5,674 nt of DNA from Nitriliruptoraceae bacterium (GTDB lineage Bacteria > Actinomycetota > Nitriliruptoria > Nitriliruptorales > Nitriliruptoraceae). A program made the position numbers and the translations under genes. This document shows, in pieces, positions 1 through 5,674 of this stretch (position 1 is its first letter; each line of letters opens with the position of its first letter). The notes under the pieces are model-generated. The model was given only the letters and a program-made list of their open reading frames with translations, was not told where the DNA came from and did not search any database. Where the stretch lies: NCBI GenBank assembly GCA_003554005.1, contig PWEU01000084.1, positions 1 to 5,674 on the forward strand, read 5' to 3'.

Positions 1-548
1 GCCATGGAGACCTGGGGCTCGACCCGGCTGCCGAACACGAACCTGACGTCCGGCGGTCGCAGCTCCAGCAACGTGTCGAGCACCTCCCAGCTCGCGCGGT
101 GGCGCAGCTCGTGAGCGTCGTCGAGGACCAGTGCGACCGCGCCGTGGTCCCCGAGGTCGTTCACCAACGCGGTCGCCAGCTGGCGAGCTGTGGGTGCGGT
201 GGCCGTGTAGGCCAGCAGCTGGGCCAGCCGCCCACCGAAGCTGCTGCCGAGGTGACGGCGCCCCCCCTCCAGCAACGCCGCTGCGAGCAGTGGCGGCTCG
301 TCGTCCTCGGGACCGAGACGGATCCAGACCACGTCGTCGCCGTGGCGCGCCGCCCAGGCAGCCAGGGCGGTGGTCTTCCCGGAGCCGGCCGGTGCGGTGA
401 CCACCGTCAACGGTCGCGTGCTGATCGCTGTGGCCAGTCGAGCGACGAGGTGGTCGGTCGCCAAGCGGTCGTCCAGCAGCGGTGGGAGGAACTTGGTGAA
501 CGGGAACGGCTCGAGCGCCGAGCCAGGGCCCCACGGCGTCTCCGACAT
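1..548 (-). CDS. LuxR-family (MalT/LAL-type) ATP-binding regulator, N-terminal part, cut by left edge
   Basis: This partial gene reads leftward and leaves the window after 182 codons without a stop. Seen in the translation: TKFLPP at residues 18-23, the usual N-terminal signature of MalT/LAL regulators; a Walker A motif APAGSGKTT at 52-60; a Walker B strand VALVLDDAH at 138-146; and FVFGSRVEP at about 170-178, matching the strand that follows Walker B in this STAND ATPase family. Family members are about 900 residues long, with a TPR-like middle and a C-terminal LuxR helix-turn-helix; those parts lie outside the window. They act as ligand- and ATP-dependent cytoplasmic transcription activators. 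I chose ATG at 548, preceded by the purine-rich GGGATGAGG, but the adjacent GTG at 551 is equally possible and the frame is open further upstream. The gene begins just after the stop of the LysR remnant and on the same strand. The effector and target genes cannot be told from this part. Confidence 0.85.
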   Translation of the reverse strand, partial: MSETPWGPGSALEPFPFTKFLPPLLDDRLATDHLVARLATAISTRPLTVVTAPAGSGKTTALAAWAARHGDDVVWIRLGPEDDEPPLLAAALLEGGRRHLGSSFGGRLAQLLAYTATAPTARQLATALVNDLGDHGAVALVLDDAHELRHRASWEVLDTLLELRPPDVRFVFGSRVEPQVSM

Positions 549-552
549 CACC

Positions 553-1140
553 TCATCCCGGTACGAGATCGTCGAGCTGGCCCCGCAGCCACGGCGCAAC
601 TGCGGGACCATGGCGCCCCGCCACCCGTCCACCGAACCCTATCCCGGTCAGCTCGTCGAGCAGCAGCTCCCGATCGAGACGGTCGTCGGGGACGATCGGC
701 CTGCCGAGGAACTGCTCGTCCGCGACCAGATCGAGGTCGTGTGCGAGCAGCCCGGCGATGGGTCCGTCGGGCTCGCACACCTCGAAGTCGACGCGCAGGC
801 GTGGGTGTCGGCTCGCCAGCTGCGTCACCACCGAGGGAACGAACGCGAACGCGACGCTATGGAAGGCTGCGATCCGCACCGCTCCGGCGAGCGCGTCGGC
901 CCCGCGCGGCGACGGTCACCCGGCGTCCGGCAGCGAGCCGACGAGGTGGCCGATGAGCTACTACCAGTTGTCCTCCGGCGCGCTCTCCGACCTGGCTGCG
1001 GATCAACGGGGGTGCGCCCTGACGCCATGCTCCCGACCAGCGAGGACGCCGAGGACTGGCAGACCCTCATCCGCGCGAAGACGGTGACGGGGAGCGTTGT
1101 TCGAGGTCGGCGGTCAGTGCCGCTGCAACGTCCGACTGCC
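553..1140 (-). pseudogene. Decayed LysR-type transcriptional regulator
   Basis: The best preserved part is the open frame from about 900 down to the TGA at 553-555. It reads GADALAGAVRIAAFHS, then FVPSVVTQLASRHPRLRVDFE and DLDLVADEQF, which is the first half of a LysR substrate-binding domain (strand, helix, RHPxLRV strand, then the xLDLxxxDE strand). After LLLDEL about 80-100 residues of the usual domain are missing, and the frame passes directly to RHGPAVAPWLRGQL, which resembles a LysR C-terminal helix. Upstream, the same frame has stops at 916-918 (TGA) and 958-960 (TAG). In other frames around 1067-1140 there are QSDVAAALTADLEQ and VTVFARM, which resemble the recognition helix and the following strand of a LysR helix-turn-helix, separated by a frameshift. 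It is divergent from glcB, so it may once have regulated glcB (inference). The substrate-binding identity is fairly secure; the HTH remnant and the upper boundary are uncertain. Confidence 0.6.
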
Positions 1141-1178
1141 GGGTCGTCCTCCTTGCGGTGGAAGTACTCTCGTCGTGA

Positions 1179-1196
1179 GCCGAAGATCTCGTCGGC
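1179..1196. promoter_or_regulatory. Imperfect dyad upstream of glcB, possible operator
   Basis: GCCGA at 1179-1183 is the inverted complement of TCGGC at 1192-1196, and seven of nine positions pair across the centre at 1187/1188. It lies in the gap between the remains of the LysR gene and glcB, 6 bases before the glcB ribosome binding site. A repressor or LysR-type site would fit this location, but short dyads are common in GC-rich DNA. I could not identify a convincing -35/-10 pair in the gap. Confidence 0.25.
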
Positions 1197-1201
1197 TGTC
1201 G

Positions 1202-1206
1202 GGAGG
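1202..1206 (+). promoter_or_regulatory. Ribosome binding site of glcB
   Basis: GGAGG, within GGGAGGAA, lies 4 bases before ATG 1211 and 10 bases before the in-frame ATG 1217. It fixes the start of glcB at one of these two codons and excludes the upstream in-frame ATG at 1097. Confidence 0.8.
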
Positions 1207-1210
1207 AACG

Positions 1211-3406
1211 ATGTCGATGGACACCACCGCCGCGGATCGGACGGCCGTGAGCGGTCTCGAGGTGGCGACGCTGCTCAAGCGGTTCGTCGACGACGAGGTG
1301 CTCGAGGGCACACGCGTCACCCCGGACCGGTTCTGGTCCGGGCTGGCCGAGTTGATCGACCACCTCGGCCCCCGCAATCGGCACCTCCTCGAGGTCCGCG
1401 ACGACCTGCAGTCGGCGATCGACCGCTGGCACCACGAGCGCGCCGGGCAGTCGATCGACCTCGATGCCTACAGCTCCTTCCTGCGCGGGCTGGGGTACCT
1501 GGTCGAGGACGGCGAGGACTTCTCCATCGACACCGCGAACGTCGATGCCGAGTTCGCTGAGATCGCCGGTCCGCAGCTGGTGGTGCCGGTCACCAATGCC
1601 CGGTACGCGATCAACGCGGCCAACGCCCGGTGGGGGTCGCTGTACGACGCGCTCTACGGCACCGATGCGTTGGGCGATCCGCCACCGGACGGTCCCTACG
1701 ACGAGGCGCGCGGACAGCGCGTGATCGCGTGGGCGCGCCGGTTCCTCGACGACACCTTCCCGCTCGATCACGGCTCTCACGTTGACGCTGACGCCTACCG
1801 GGTTCGGGACGGTGCGCTCGAGGTCGAGACCGCGGGTGCCGGGACGGGGCTGGCGGATCCGGGTGGGTTCGCGGGACACGTCGGTGACCCGGCGGCCCCG
1901 GAGGCGCTGCTGCTCCGCAACCACGGGCTGGTGGTCGAACTGCGGCTCGATCGCGACCACCGGGTCGGCCGCACGGACCGCGCCGGGGGCGCCGACGTGA
2001 TCCTCGAGTCCGCGGTCAGCGTGATCATGGACTGCGAGGACGCCGTCGCCACCGTCGATGCCGAGGACAAGGTCCACGCCTACCGCAACTGGCTCGGTCT
2101 GCTACGTGGCGACCTCACGGCCGAGGTCGACAAGGGCGGCGGCAGCTTCACCCGCCGCATGCACCCCGACCGCGAGTACACCGCCCCCGACGGCACGACA
2201 GCCACCCTGCACGGCCGCAGCCTGATGCTGGTCCGCAACGTCGGCAACCACCTGTACAGCGACGCCGTCCTCGATCCTGACGGGGCGCCCGTCCCCGAGG
2301 GCTTCCTGGATGCGATGATCACCGTCGCCTGCGCCCTCCACGACCTCGACGGCGGTGGCGCCCTGCGCAACTCGCGGGCCGGGTCGGTCTACGTCGTCAA
2401 GCCCAAGCTGCACGGCCCGGACGAGGTGGCCCTCACCGACGAGCTGTTCCACCACGTGGAGCGGGTCCTGGGCCTCGAACCCGACACGGTCAAGATCGGG
2501 ATCATGGACGAGGAGCGGCGGACCAGCGCCAACCTCAAGGAGTGCATCCGGGCGGCACGTCGACGCCTCGCGTTCATCAACACCGGCTTCCTGGACCGGA
2601 CCGGCGACGAGATCCACACCTCGATGGAGGCGGGTGCCATGGTGCGCAAGCCCGAGATGAAGTCGCAGCCGTGGATCCTGGCGTACGAGGACCGCAACGT
2701 CGACATCGGGCTCGCCTGCGGGCTCCGTGGTCGCGCCCAGATCGGCAAGGGCATGTGGGCCGCTCCCGACCTCATGGTGGCCATGCTCGAGGAGAAGATC
2801 GGCCACCCGCAGGCCGGGGCCAACTGTGCCTGGGTGCCCTCGCCGACCGCGGCGACGCTGCACGCCACGCACTACCACCGCGTCGACGTGGCCGCCCGGC
2901 AGGAGGAACTGGCCGGGCAACAGCGCGCCTCGCTGGAGCAGCTGTTGACGATCCCGGGCGCCCCCGTCCCCGACTGGAGCGACGCGGAGCGGCTGGCTGA
3001 GCTCGAGAACAACGCCCAGGGCATCCTCGGCTACGTCGTTCGCTGGGTCGACCAGGGGGTGGGCTCGTCCAAGGTGCCCGACATCGACGGGGTGGCCCTG
3101 ATGGAGGACCGCGCCACCTGCCGCATCTCCTCGCAGCACATGGCCAACTGGCTGCGTCATGGCGTCACCACCGAGACCGAGGTCCTGGACGTGCTGCGTC
3201 GCATGGCTGCGGTGGTGGACCGGCAGAACGCCGCCGACCTCGCGTACCTGCCCATGGCGCCGGGCTTCGACGGTCCCGCGTTCCGAGCGGCGGTCGCGCT
3301 CGTGCTCGAGGGCGCCGAGCAGTCGGCGGGCTACATCGAACCGATCCTCTACGCCCACCGTGCGGAGCGCAAGCGCGACCCGCGGCCGGAAGATCCCGTG
3401 TCCTGA
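1211..3406 (+). CDS. glcB: Malate synthase G
   Basis: The product is a 731-residue cytoplasmic enzyme that condenses glyoxylate with acetyl-CoA to give malate and CoA, in the glyoxylate shunt or glycolate use. The length matches the G isoform (about 720-740 residues), not the shorter A form. Seen: VPVTNARYAINAANARWGSL near 125-144, typical of the N-terminal region; HGRSLMLVRNVG at 334-345; GIMDEERRTSANL at 430-442, with the Mg ligand expected at E434; NTGFLDRTGDE at 457-467, with the second ligand D462; GLRGRAQIGKGMWA at 504-517; AWVPSPTAATLHATHYH at 540-556; and VALMEDRATCRISSQHMANW at 628-647, with the catalytic base D633. Residue roles are transferred from characterised malate synthases. 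S619 stands where the E. coli and mycobacterial enzymes have a cysteine (GCSKVPDI is here GSSKVPDI). The start is ATG 1211, next to a GGAGG site; ATG 1217 is an alternative. No isocitrate lyase gene is in the window, and the gene appears to be transcribed alone. Confidence 0.97.
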   Translation: MSMDTTAADRTAVSGLEVATLLKRFVDDEVLEGTRVTPDRFWSGLAELIDHLGPRNRHLLEVRDDLQSAIDRWHHERAGQSIDLDAYSSFLRGLGYLVEDGEDFSIDTANVDAEFAEIAGPQLVVPVTNARYAINAANARWGSLYDALYGTDALGDPPPDGPYDEARGQRVIAWARRFLDDTFPLDHGSHVDADAYRVRDGALEVETAGAGTGLADPGGFAGHVGDPAAPEALLLRNHGLVVELRLDRDHRVGRTDRAGGADVILESAVSVIMDCEDAVATVDAEDKVHAYRNWLGLLRGDLTAEVDKGGGSFTRRMHPDREYTAPDGTTATLHGRSLMLVRNVGNHLYSDAVLDPDGAPVPEGFLDAMITVACALHDLDGGGALRNSRAGSVYVVKPKLHGPDEVALTDELFHHVERVLGLEPDTVKIGIMDEERRTSANLKECIRAARRRLAFINTGFLDRTGDEIHTSMEAGAMVRKPEMKSQPWILAYEDRNVDIGLACGLRGRAQIGKGMWAAPDLMVAMLEEKIGHPQAGANCAWVPSPTAATLHATHYHRVDVAARQEELAGQQRASLEQLLTIPGAPVPDWSDAERLAELENNAQGILGYVVRWVDQGVGSSKVPDIDGVALMEDRATCRISSQHMANWLRHGVTTETEVLDVLRRMAAVVDRQNAADLAYLPMAPGFDGPAFRAAVALVLEGAEQSAGYIEPILYAHRAERKRDPRPEDPVS

Positions 3407-3436
3407 GTTCGACGTGCGCTGACAGCAGACAGCCAC

Positions 3437-3470
3437 GGATCCCGGGCCATGGCCGGCCGAGGTGGGGTCC
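3437..3470 (+). terminator. Hairpin after glcB, possible terminator
   Basis: GGATCCC at 3437-3443 can pair with GGGGTCC at 3464-3470 (7 pairs, one of them G-T), and the loop contains the palindrome GGCCATGGCC at 3445-3454. It begins 31 bases after the glcB stop. There is no T-run after it, so it is not a classical intrinsic terminator, although U-less hairpins are often proposed in high-GC actinobacteria. It also lies directly before the small frame at 3481. Confidence 0.3.
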
Positions 3471-3480
3471 AGGTGTCGTG

Positions 3481-3759
3481 ATGGTGAATGGGTTCACGGT
3501 CCGGGTGGACGACGAACAGGCGGCGGCGCTGGAGGTGGCCCTCGACGTCCCGGCTGATCGGCAACCCCCGCTGCGGGACGGGAACGCCCGGGTCGGGTAG
3601 CTGTGCGTGTTGGAGCTCGTCGCCCTCACCGCAGGCTCGTGGACGGTCCCACTGGACGATCCGGATGGTCATGAGACGGTCGCGGTTATCGAAAGGGTCG
3701 CGGCTGACCCCGTCGGCGAGGACGACGTGACCGTCTGGATCGCCGCTCGGCGCGTGTGA
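3481..3759 (+). pseudogene. Small unrecognised coding frame interrupted by one in-frame TAG
   Basis: One reading frame runs from ATG 3481 to TGA 3757-3759 and is broken only by TAG at 3598-3600, after 39 codons. AGGTG at 3471-3475 is a plausible ribosome binding site 5 bases before the ATG. Both halves look coding: third positions are mostly G or C, and the composition is acidic and hydrophobic. The first half begins MVNGFTVRVDDEQAAALEVA, a strand followed by a helix that loosely recalls a ribbon-helix-helix start. The second half contains LELVALTAGSWTVPLDD, then ETVAVIERVA and DDVTVWIAARRV, suggesting beta strands and a helix. I do not recognise a family. The simplest reading is a gene of about 92 codons killed by a nonsense mutation; other options are a sequence error, two small genes (restart at GTG 3607), or stop readthrough. 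The opposite strand is also open here, but its His- and Arg-rich product looks like a shadow. Confidence 0.5.
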
Positions 3760-3791
3760 CACCGGCCTGGGTCTGATGGGAGGGGAAGCGG

Positions 3792-3991
3792 TCAGCCGCT
3801 GATCAAGCGGGTGCGGACGTGGCTGCTGAGCCGTTCGACGAGGAGCACGACGACGAGGATCAGGATGATGATCGTCAGGGCGGTGTCGAACTGGCGCAGC
3901 TGGAAGGCGACGTTGAGCTCGACGCCGATGCCGCCGGCCCGGGCTCGACCTCTTCGCTCAGTTCGCGTAGAGCCGTGCGAGTGTGGATCAG
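3792..3991 (-). pseudogene. phnE: C-terminal remnant of a PhnE-like phosphonate ABC transporter permease
   Basis: Two pieces in different frames match the end of PhnE, the membrane permease of phosphonate/phosphite ABC importers. The upstream piece (3991 to about 3936) reads LIHTRTALRELSEEVEPGP, like the PhnE stretch LAIHTxGxLGKLxxEAxEExxPGP. The downstream piece (about 3941 to the TGA at 3792-3794) reads AGGIGVELNVAF, a final membrane helix TALTIIILILVVVLLVERLS, and the basic tail HVRTRLISG, like the usual PhnE C-terminus. In intact PhnE about 45 residues lie between these pieces, including the EAA loop that contacts the ATPase. Here they are fused with a frame change at CCCGGGCCGG, so the gene cannot be functional as it stands. 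Nothing upstream of 3991 resembles the first PhnE membrane helices, and no phnC or phnD is in the window. The C-terminal match is clear; the phosphonate specificity is family-level inference. Confidence 0.7.
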
Positions 3992-4251
3992 GCGGTCGGG
4001 GACTCGAATCCCTCTCGGCGCGCTTCCGGAAGGCAACCAGAGCCCGGTCGGTGTCGCCGGCAGCGGGTGCACGCGCAACGGGTGAGGTTCCCGGGCCACA
4101 CGGTCGGTGCCGTGGTGGCTTGACCACACCGACGATCCCCGGCAGCGAGGCGTGAGCCGACTGCCGTCGCCCGACGCCGTGGAGCGCATCGTCCCCGACG
4201 TGAGACCCCGCCGACTCATCGAGCGGATCCGCCAGGAGGACGTTCGCCTCA
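3992..4251. other. Intergenic stretch without a supported gene
   Basis: Open frames cross this stretch on both strands, but none resembles a known family and no ribosome binding site selects a start. The minus frame entering from GTG 4274 ends up in the PhnE tail; its first 100 residues (for example SLPGIVGVVKPPRH) are unassigned and may be further gene debris. The plus-strand segment SPDAVERIVPDVRPRRLIER from about 4167 looks protein-like but has no clear start, and its frame continues as a shadow of the DUF2252 gene. I read the stretch as degraded sequence. Confidence 0.4.
4103..4133. repeat. Inverted repeat forming a bulged hairpin
   Basis: GTCGGT at 4103-4108 pairs with ACCGAC at 4128-4133, and GTGGT at 4112-4116 pairs with ACCAC at 4123-4127. 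This gives 11 base pairs with a 3-base bulge (4109-4111) and a 6-base loop. It is not followed by a T-run on either strand. The function is unknown; it lies in the non-coding stretch between the PhnE remnant and the DUF2252 gene. Confidence 0.35.
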
Positions 4252-4284
4252 GCGGAGGTGTCGGCCTCAGGCACCGACCTCCGC
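4252..4284 (-). terminator. Hairpin spanning the stop codon of the DUF2252 gene
   Basis: GCGGAGGT at 4252-4259 is the exact inverted complement of ACCTCCGC at 4277-4284, and CGG at 4262-4264 pairs with CCG at 4274-4276. This gives 11 base pairs with a 2-base bulge and a 9-base loop that holds the TGA of the DUF2252 gene (4267-4269). No U-run follows in the minus direction. It could be a U-less terminator or an RNA 3'-end stabilising structure. Confidence 0.4.
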
Positions 4285-5658
4285 GGCGATCCGCCCGTCC
4301 GCGATCGCCTCGATCAGTCGAGCGTGATCCGTCTCGTTGAGGTCGGCGTAGTCCTGGGAGAACGCCACGAGCGACGCCTCGAACCGACCGCCTGAACCGA
4401 GGTAGCCCGCGATCTCCGCGGCGTCGCCGCTGCGGGCGTGGGCTGCCGCGAGCAGGTTCCCGCAGAGACCGGCGTAGGCGACGAGCCGGTCCGGGCTGAT
4501 CCGCTCCAGGTCGACACTGCCCTTCATGGCCCTGAACTGCCGGACGTAGTAGTCGCGCTCCTGCCCGTCCAGCCCGGTCGTGCTCAGCCAGCCGAGGAAC
4601 AGATCGCTCGCGGACTGCATGAGGCGCTGGCCCTCGACCACGCGCCGCCCGGCAGGAGGGTGGGGGTTGGCCCCGAGGTGCTGCTCCAGGACGGAGGGTC
4701 CGGCCTCCTTGACCTGCAGAACGAGGGGGTCCTCGGCATCGCGTCCGTGGAGCAGCACAACGTAGGCGCGGGTGCCGACGCTCCCGACCCCCACGACACG
4801 CCGGGCAGTGTCGATCACCTCGAAGCGGGAGAGCAACTGGTGGCGGTAGGCGGGGAGGCTCTCGCGGTACTGCTCGAGGTAGCGCGACACCCGCTCCAGG
4901 CGGTCATCCGGCATCGCTGTCCGGGACAGGAGCGGCGGGTCCTCGCGGAAACGAACCTCGCCATCGACCCCCTCGGTGAGCTTGCGGGCGGCATGCTCGC
5001 TGGTGCGACGCTGGGCGCGGTCGAACAGCTTGCGGGCGTCGGCCGCGGCCTCGGGGTCGAGCGCACCCTCGTTGACCCGGTCGTCGAGCACCTCCAGGAT
5101 CTCCCGGTCATCGACACTCTGGTACCAGACGTCGAGCACGTCGGCGTCCGCGAGGTTCCCCATCTTGGTGCGGTAGGTGCGGGTGGCCGACCTGACCGCG
5201 TCGCTGCCGACCTCGTCGTGGAAGCCGCGATGCCTGGCCGCGATCACGAGGGACGTTGACAGCCGCTTGAGGTCCCAGTCGAAGGGACCTGGCAGTGTCT
5301 CGTCGAAGTCGTTGATGTCGTAGACCATGCGGCGTTCCGGGGTCGCGAAGGTCCCGAAGTTCGCGAGATGGGCGTCCCCGCACAGCTGCGCCGTGATCCC
5401 CGTCGTCGGTGTGGTCGCAAGGTCGGCCGCCATGACCGCAGCTTGGCCACGGAAGAACGCGAACGGCGAGACGCTCATCCGCCCGTAGCGGATGGGCACG
5501 AGTTCCGGGACCCGAGCCTGGTCCTGCTGGGCGAGGGTCTCCAACGGATCCGTGCGGTCCGGCGCCGGTTCGAAGCCCGCGTGCGAGCTGCGCGGTACGC
5601 GTTGGCGAACCTCCCGGCCGCGCGCACGAAGTTCCGAGGGAGTGAGTCGCCGGTTCAC
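4267..5658 (-). CDS. DUF2252 family protein, kinase/APH-like motifs, function unknown
   Basis: The product is a complete 463-residue soluble protein with no signal peptide or membrane segment. It matches the DUF2252 family, common in actinobacteria and of unknown function. Motifs in order: PIRYGRMSVSPFAFFRGQA (55-73); CGDAHLANFG (93-102), like the catalytic loop HGDxHxxN of aminoglycoside phosphotransferases; YDINDFDET (113-121), like their metal-binding DFD motif; FDWDLKRLSTSL (126-137); VGVGSVGTRAYVVLL (289-303), like a glycine-rich nucleotide loop; LVLQVKEAG (312-320), like the strand with the ATP-binding lysine; VEGQRLMQ (341-348); YYVRQFRAMKGS (370-381); and AHARSGD (406-412). These suggest an ATP-dependent phosphotransferase fold, but the substrate is unknown. 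The motifs follow an order opposite to that of ordinary kinases. The start is GTG 5658, with GGAGG 6 bases upstream. The gene stands alone on its strand within the window. Family assignment is firm; activity is inference. Confidence 0.93.
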   Translation of the reverse strand: MNRRLTPSELRARGREVRQRVPRSSHAGFEPAPDRTDPLETLAQQDQARVPELVPIRYGRMSVSPFAFFRGQAAVMAADLATTPTTGITAQLCGDAHLANFGTFATPERRMVYDINDFDETLPGPFDWDLKRLSTSLVIAARHRGFHDEVGSDAVRSATRTYRTKMGNLADADVLDVWYQSVDDREILEVLDDRVNEGALDPEAAADARKLFDRAQRRTSEHAARKLTEGVDGEVRFREDPPLLSRTAMPDDRLERVSRYLEQYRESLPAYRHQLLSRFEVIDTARRVVGVGSVGTRAYVVLLHGRDAEDPLVLQVKEAGPSVLEQHLGANPHPPAGRRVVEGQRLMQSASDLFLGWLSTTGLDGQERDYYVRQFRAMKGSVDLERISPDRLVAYAGLCGNLLAAAHARSGDAAEIAGYLGSGGRFEASLVAFSQDYADLNETDHARLIEAIADGRIAAEVGA

Positions 5659-5664
5659 TCGGTG

Positions 5665-5669
5665 CCTCC
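5665..5669 (-). promoter_or_regulatory. Ribosome binding site of the DUF2252 gene
   Basis: On the minus strand GAGGAGG precedes GTG 5658, and its GGAGG core is separated from the start by 6 bases, which is optimal. It supports the GTG start. The promoter lies beyond the right edge of the window. Confidence 0.8.
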
Positions 5670-5674
5670 TCAGC

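Noticed and set aside
1097..1210. Upstream in-frame extension of glcB from ATG 1097.
   Set aside because: The extension is Arg- and Gly-rich, has no ribosome binding site, overlaps the LysR remnant and exceeds the usual malate synthase G length. ATG 1211 has a GGAGG site.
99..1560. Long plus-strand open frames across the left region.
   Set aside because: They are antisense to the LuxR and LysR segments, have Arg-rich compositions without motifs, and run out of frame into glcB. Typical shadows in GC-rich DNA.
1067..2077. Minus-strand open frame of over 300 codons opposite glcB.
   Set aside because: Its His-, Arg- and Val-rich product mirrors the glcB codons. Only its last part (below about 1140) is of interest, as a LysR HTH remnant.
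2102..3436. Minus-strand open frame of 444 codons opposite glcB.
   Set aside because: It is antisense to the catalytic half of malate synthase, which has every expected motif. The antisense product has no recognisable domain.
3349..3762. Minus-strand open frame of 137 codons opposite the TAG-split frame.
   Set aside because: It overlaps the glcB 3' end, its product is rich in His, Arg and Pro without motifs, and the plus frame has better codon use and a ribosome binding site. Not fully excluded.
3996..4022. Plus-strand GGGGACTCGAATCCCTC, resembling a tRNA T-arm and possible attachment-site scar.
   Set aside because: The loop starts with C instead of T, the stem has a mismatch, and no acceptor, D or anticodon arm can be found upstream. 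It also partly overlaps the start of the PhnE remnant. Kept only as a curiosity.
4107..4340. Plus-strand open frame with a protein-like stretch (VERIVPDVRPRRLIER).
   Set aside because: No ribosome binding site, no family match, and it continues as a shadow of the DUF2252 gene.
4438..5259. Plus-strand open frame of 273 codons opposite the DUF2252 gene.
   Set aside because: It is antisense to a complete, motif-bearing gene with a strong ribosome binding site; a shadow frame.

Overview
The window is GC-rich (roughly 70%), with codon third positions almost all G or C and strong AGGAGG-type ribosome binding sites. This suggests a high-GC actinobacterium. Two genes seen nowhere else in the window in broken form, a malate synthase G and a DUF2252 protein, and the start of a LAL-type LuxR regulator fit that assignment. 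The exact lineage cannot be read from the sequence.

Layout from left to right. Positions 1-548 (minus) hold the N-terminal 182 codons of a large LuxR-family (MalT/LAL type) ATPase regulator that runs off the left edge. Positions 553 to about 1140 (minus) hold a decayed LysR-type regulator, with a recognisable substrate-binding segment, in-frame stops and a faint HTH remnant in another frame. It is divergent from the next gene. Positions 1211-3406 (plus) hold an intact malate synthase G (glcB), which makes malate from glyoxylate and acetyl-CoA. Positions 3481-3759 (plus) hold a small unrecognised coding frame split by one in-frame TAG. Positions 3792-3991 (minus) hold the C-terminal remnant of a PhnE-like phosphonate ABC transporter permease with an internal deletion. 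Positions 3992-4251 hold no gene I can support, only a hairpin. Positions 4267-5658 (minus) hold a complete DUF2252 protein with kinase/APH-like motifs.

Two intact genes (glcB and the DUF2252 gene) and one edge-truncated gene (LuxR) are therefore separated by three broken ones. The broken LysR gene sits back to back with glcB, the usual position of a LysR regulator and its target, so glcB may have lost a dedicated regulator. This is inference. No mobile element, CRISPR array or RNA gene is supported. The most interesting points are the apparently permuted order of kinase-like motifs in the DUF2252 protein and the cluster of gene remnants around glcB.
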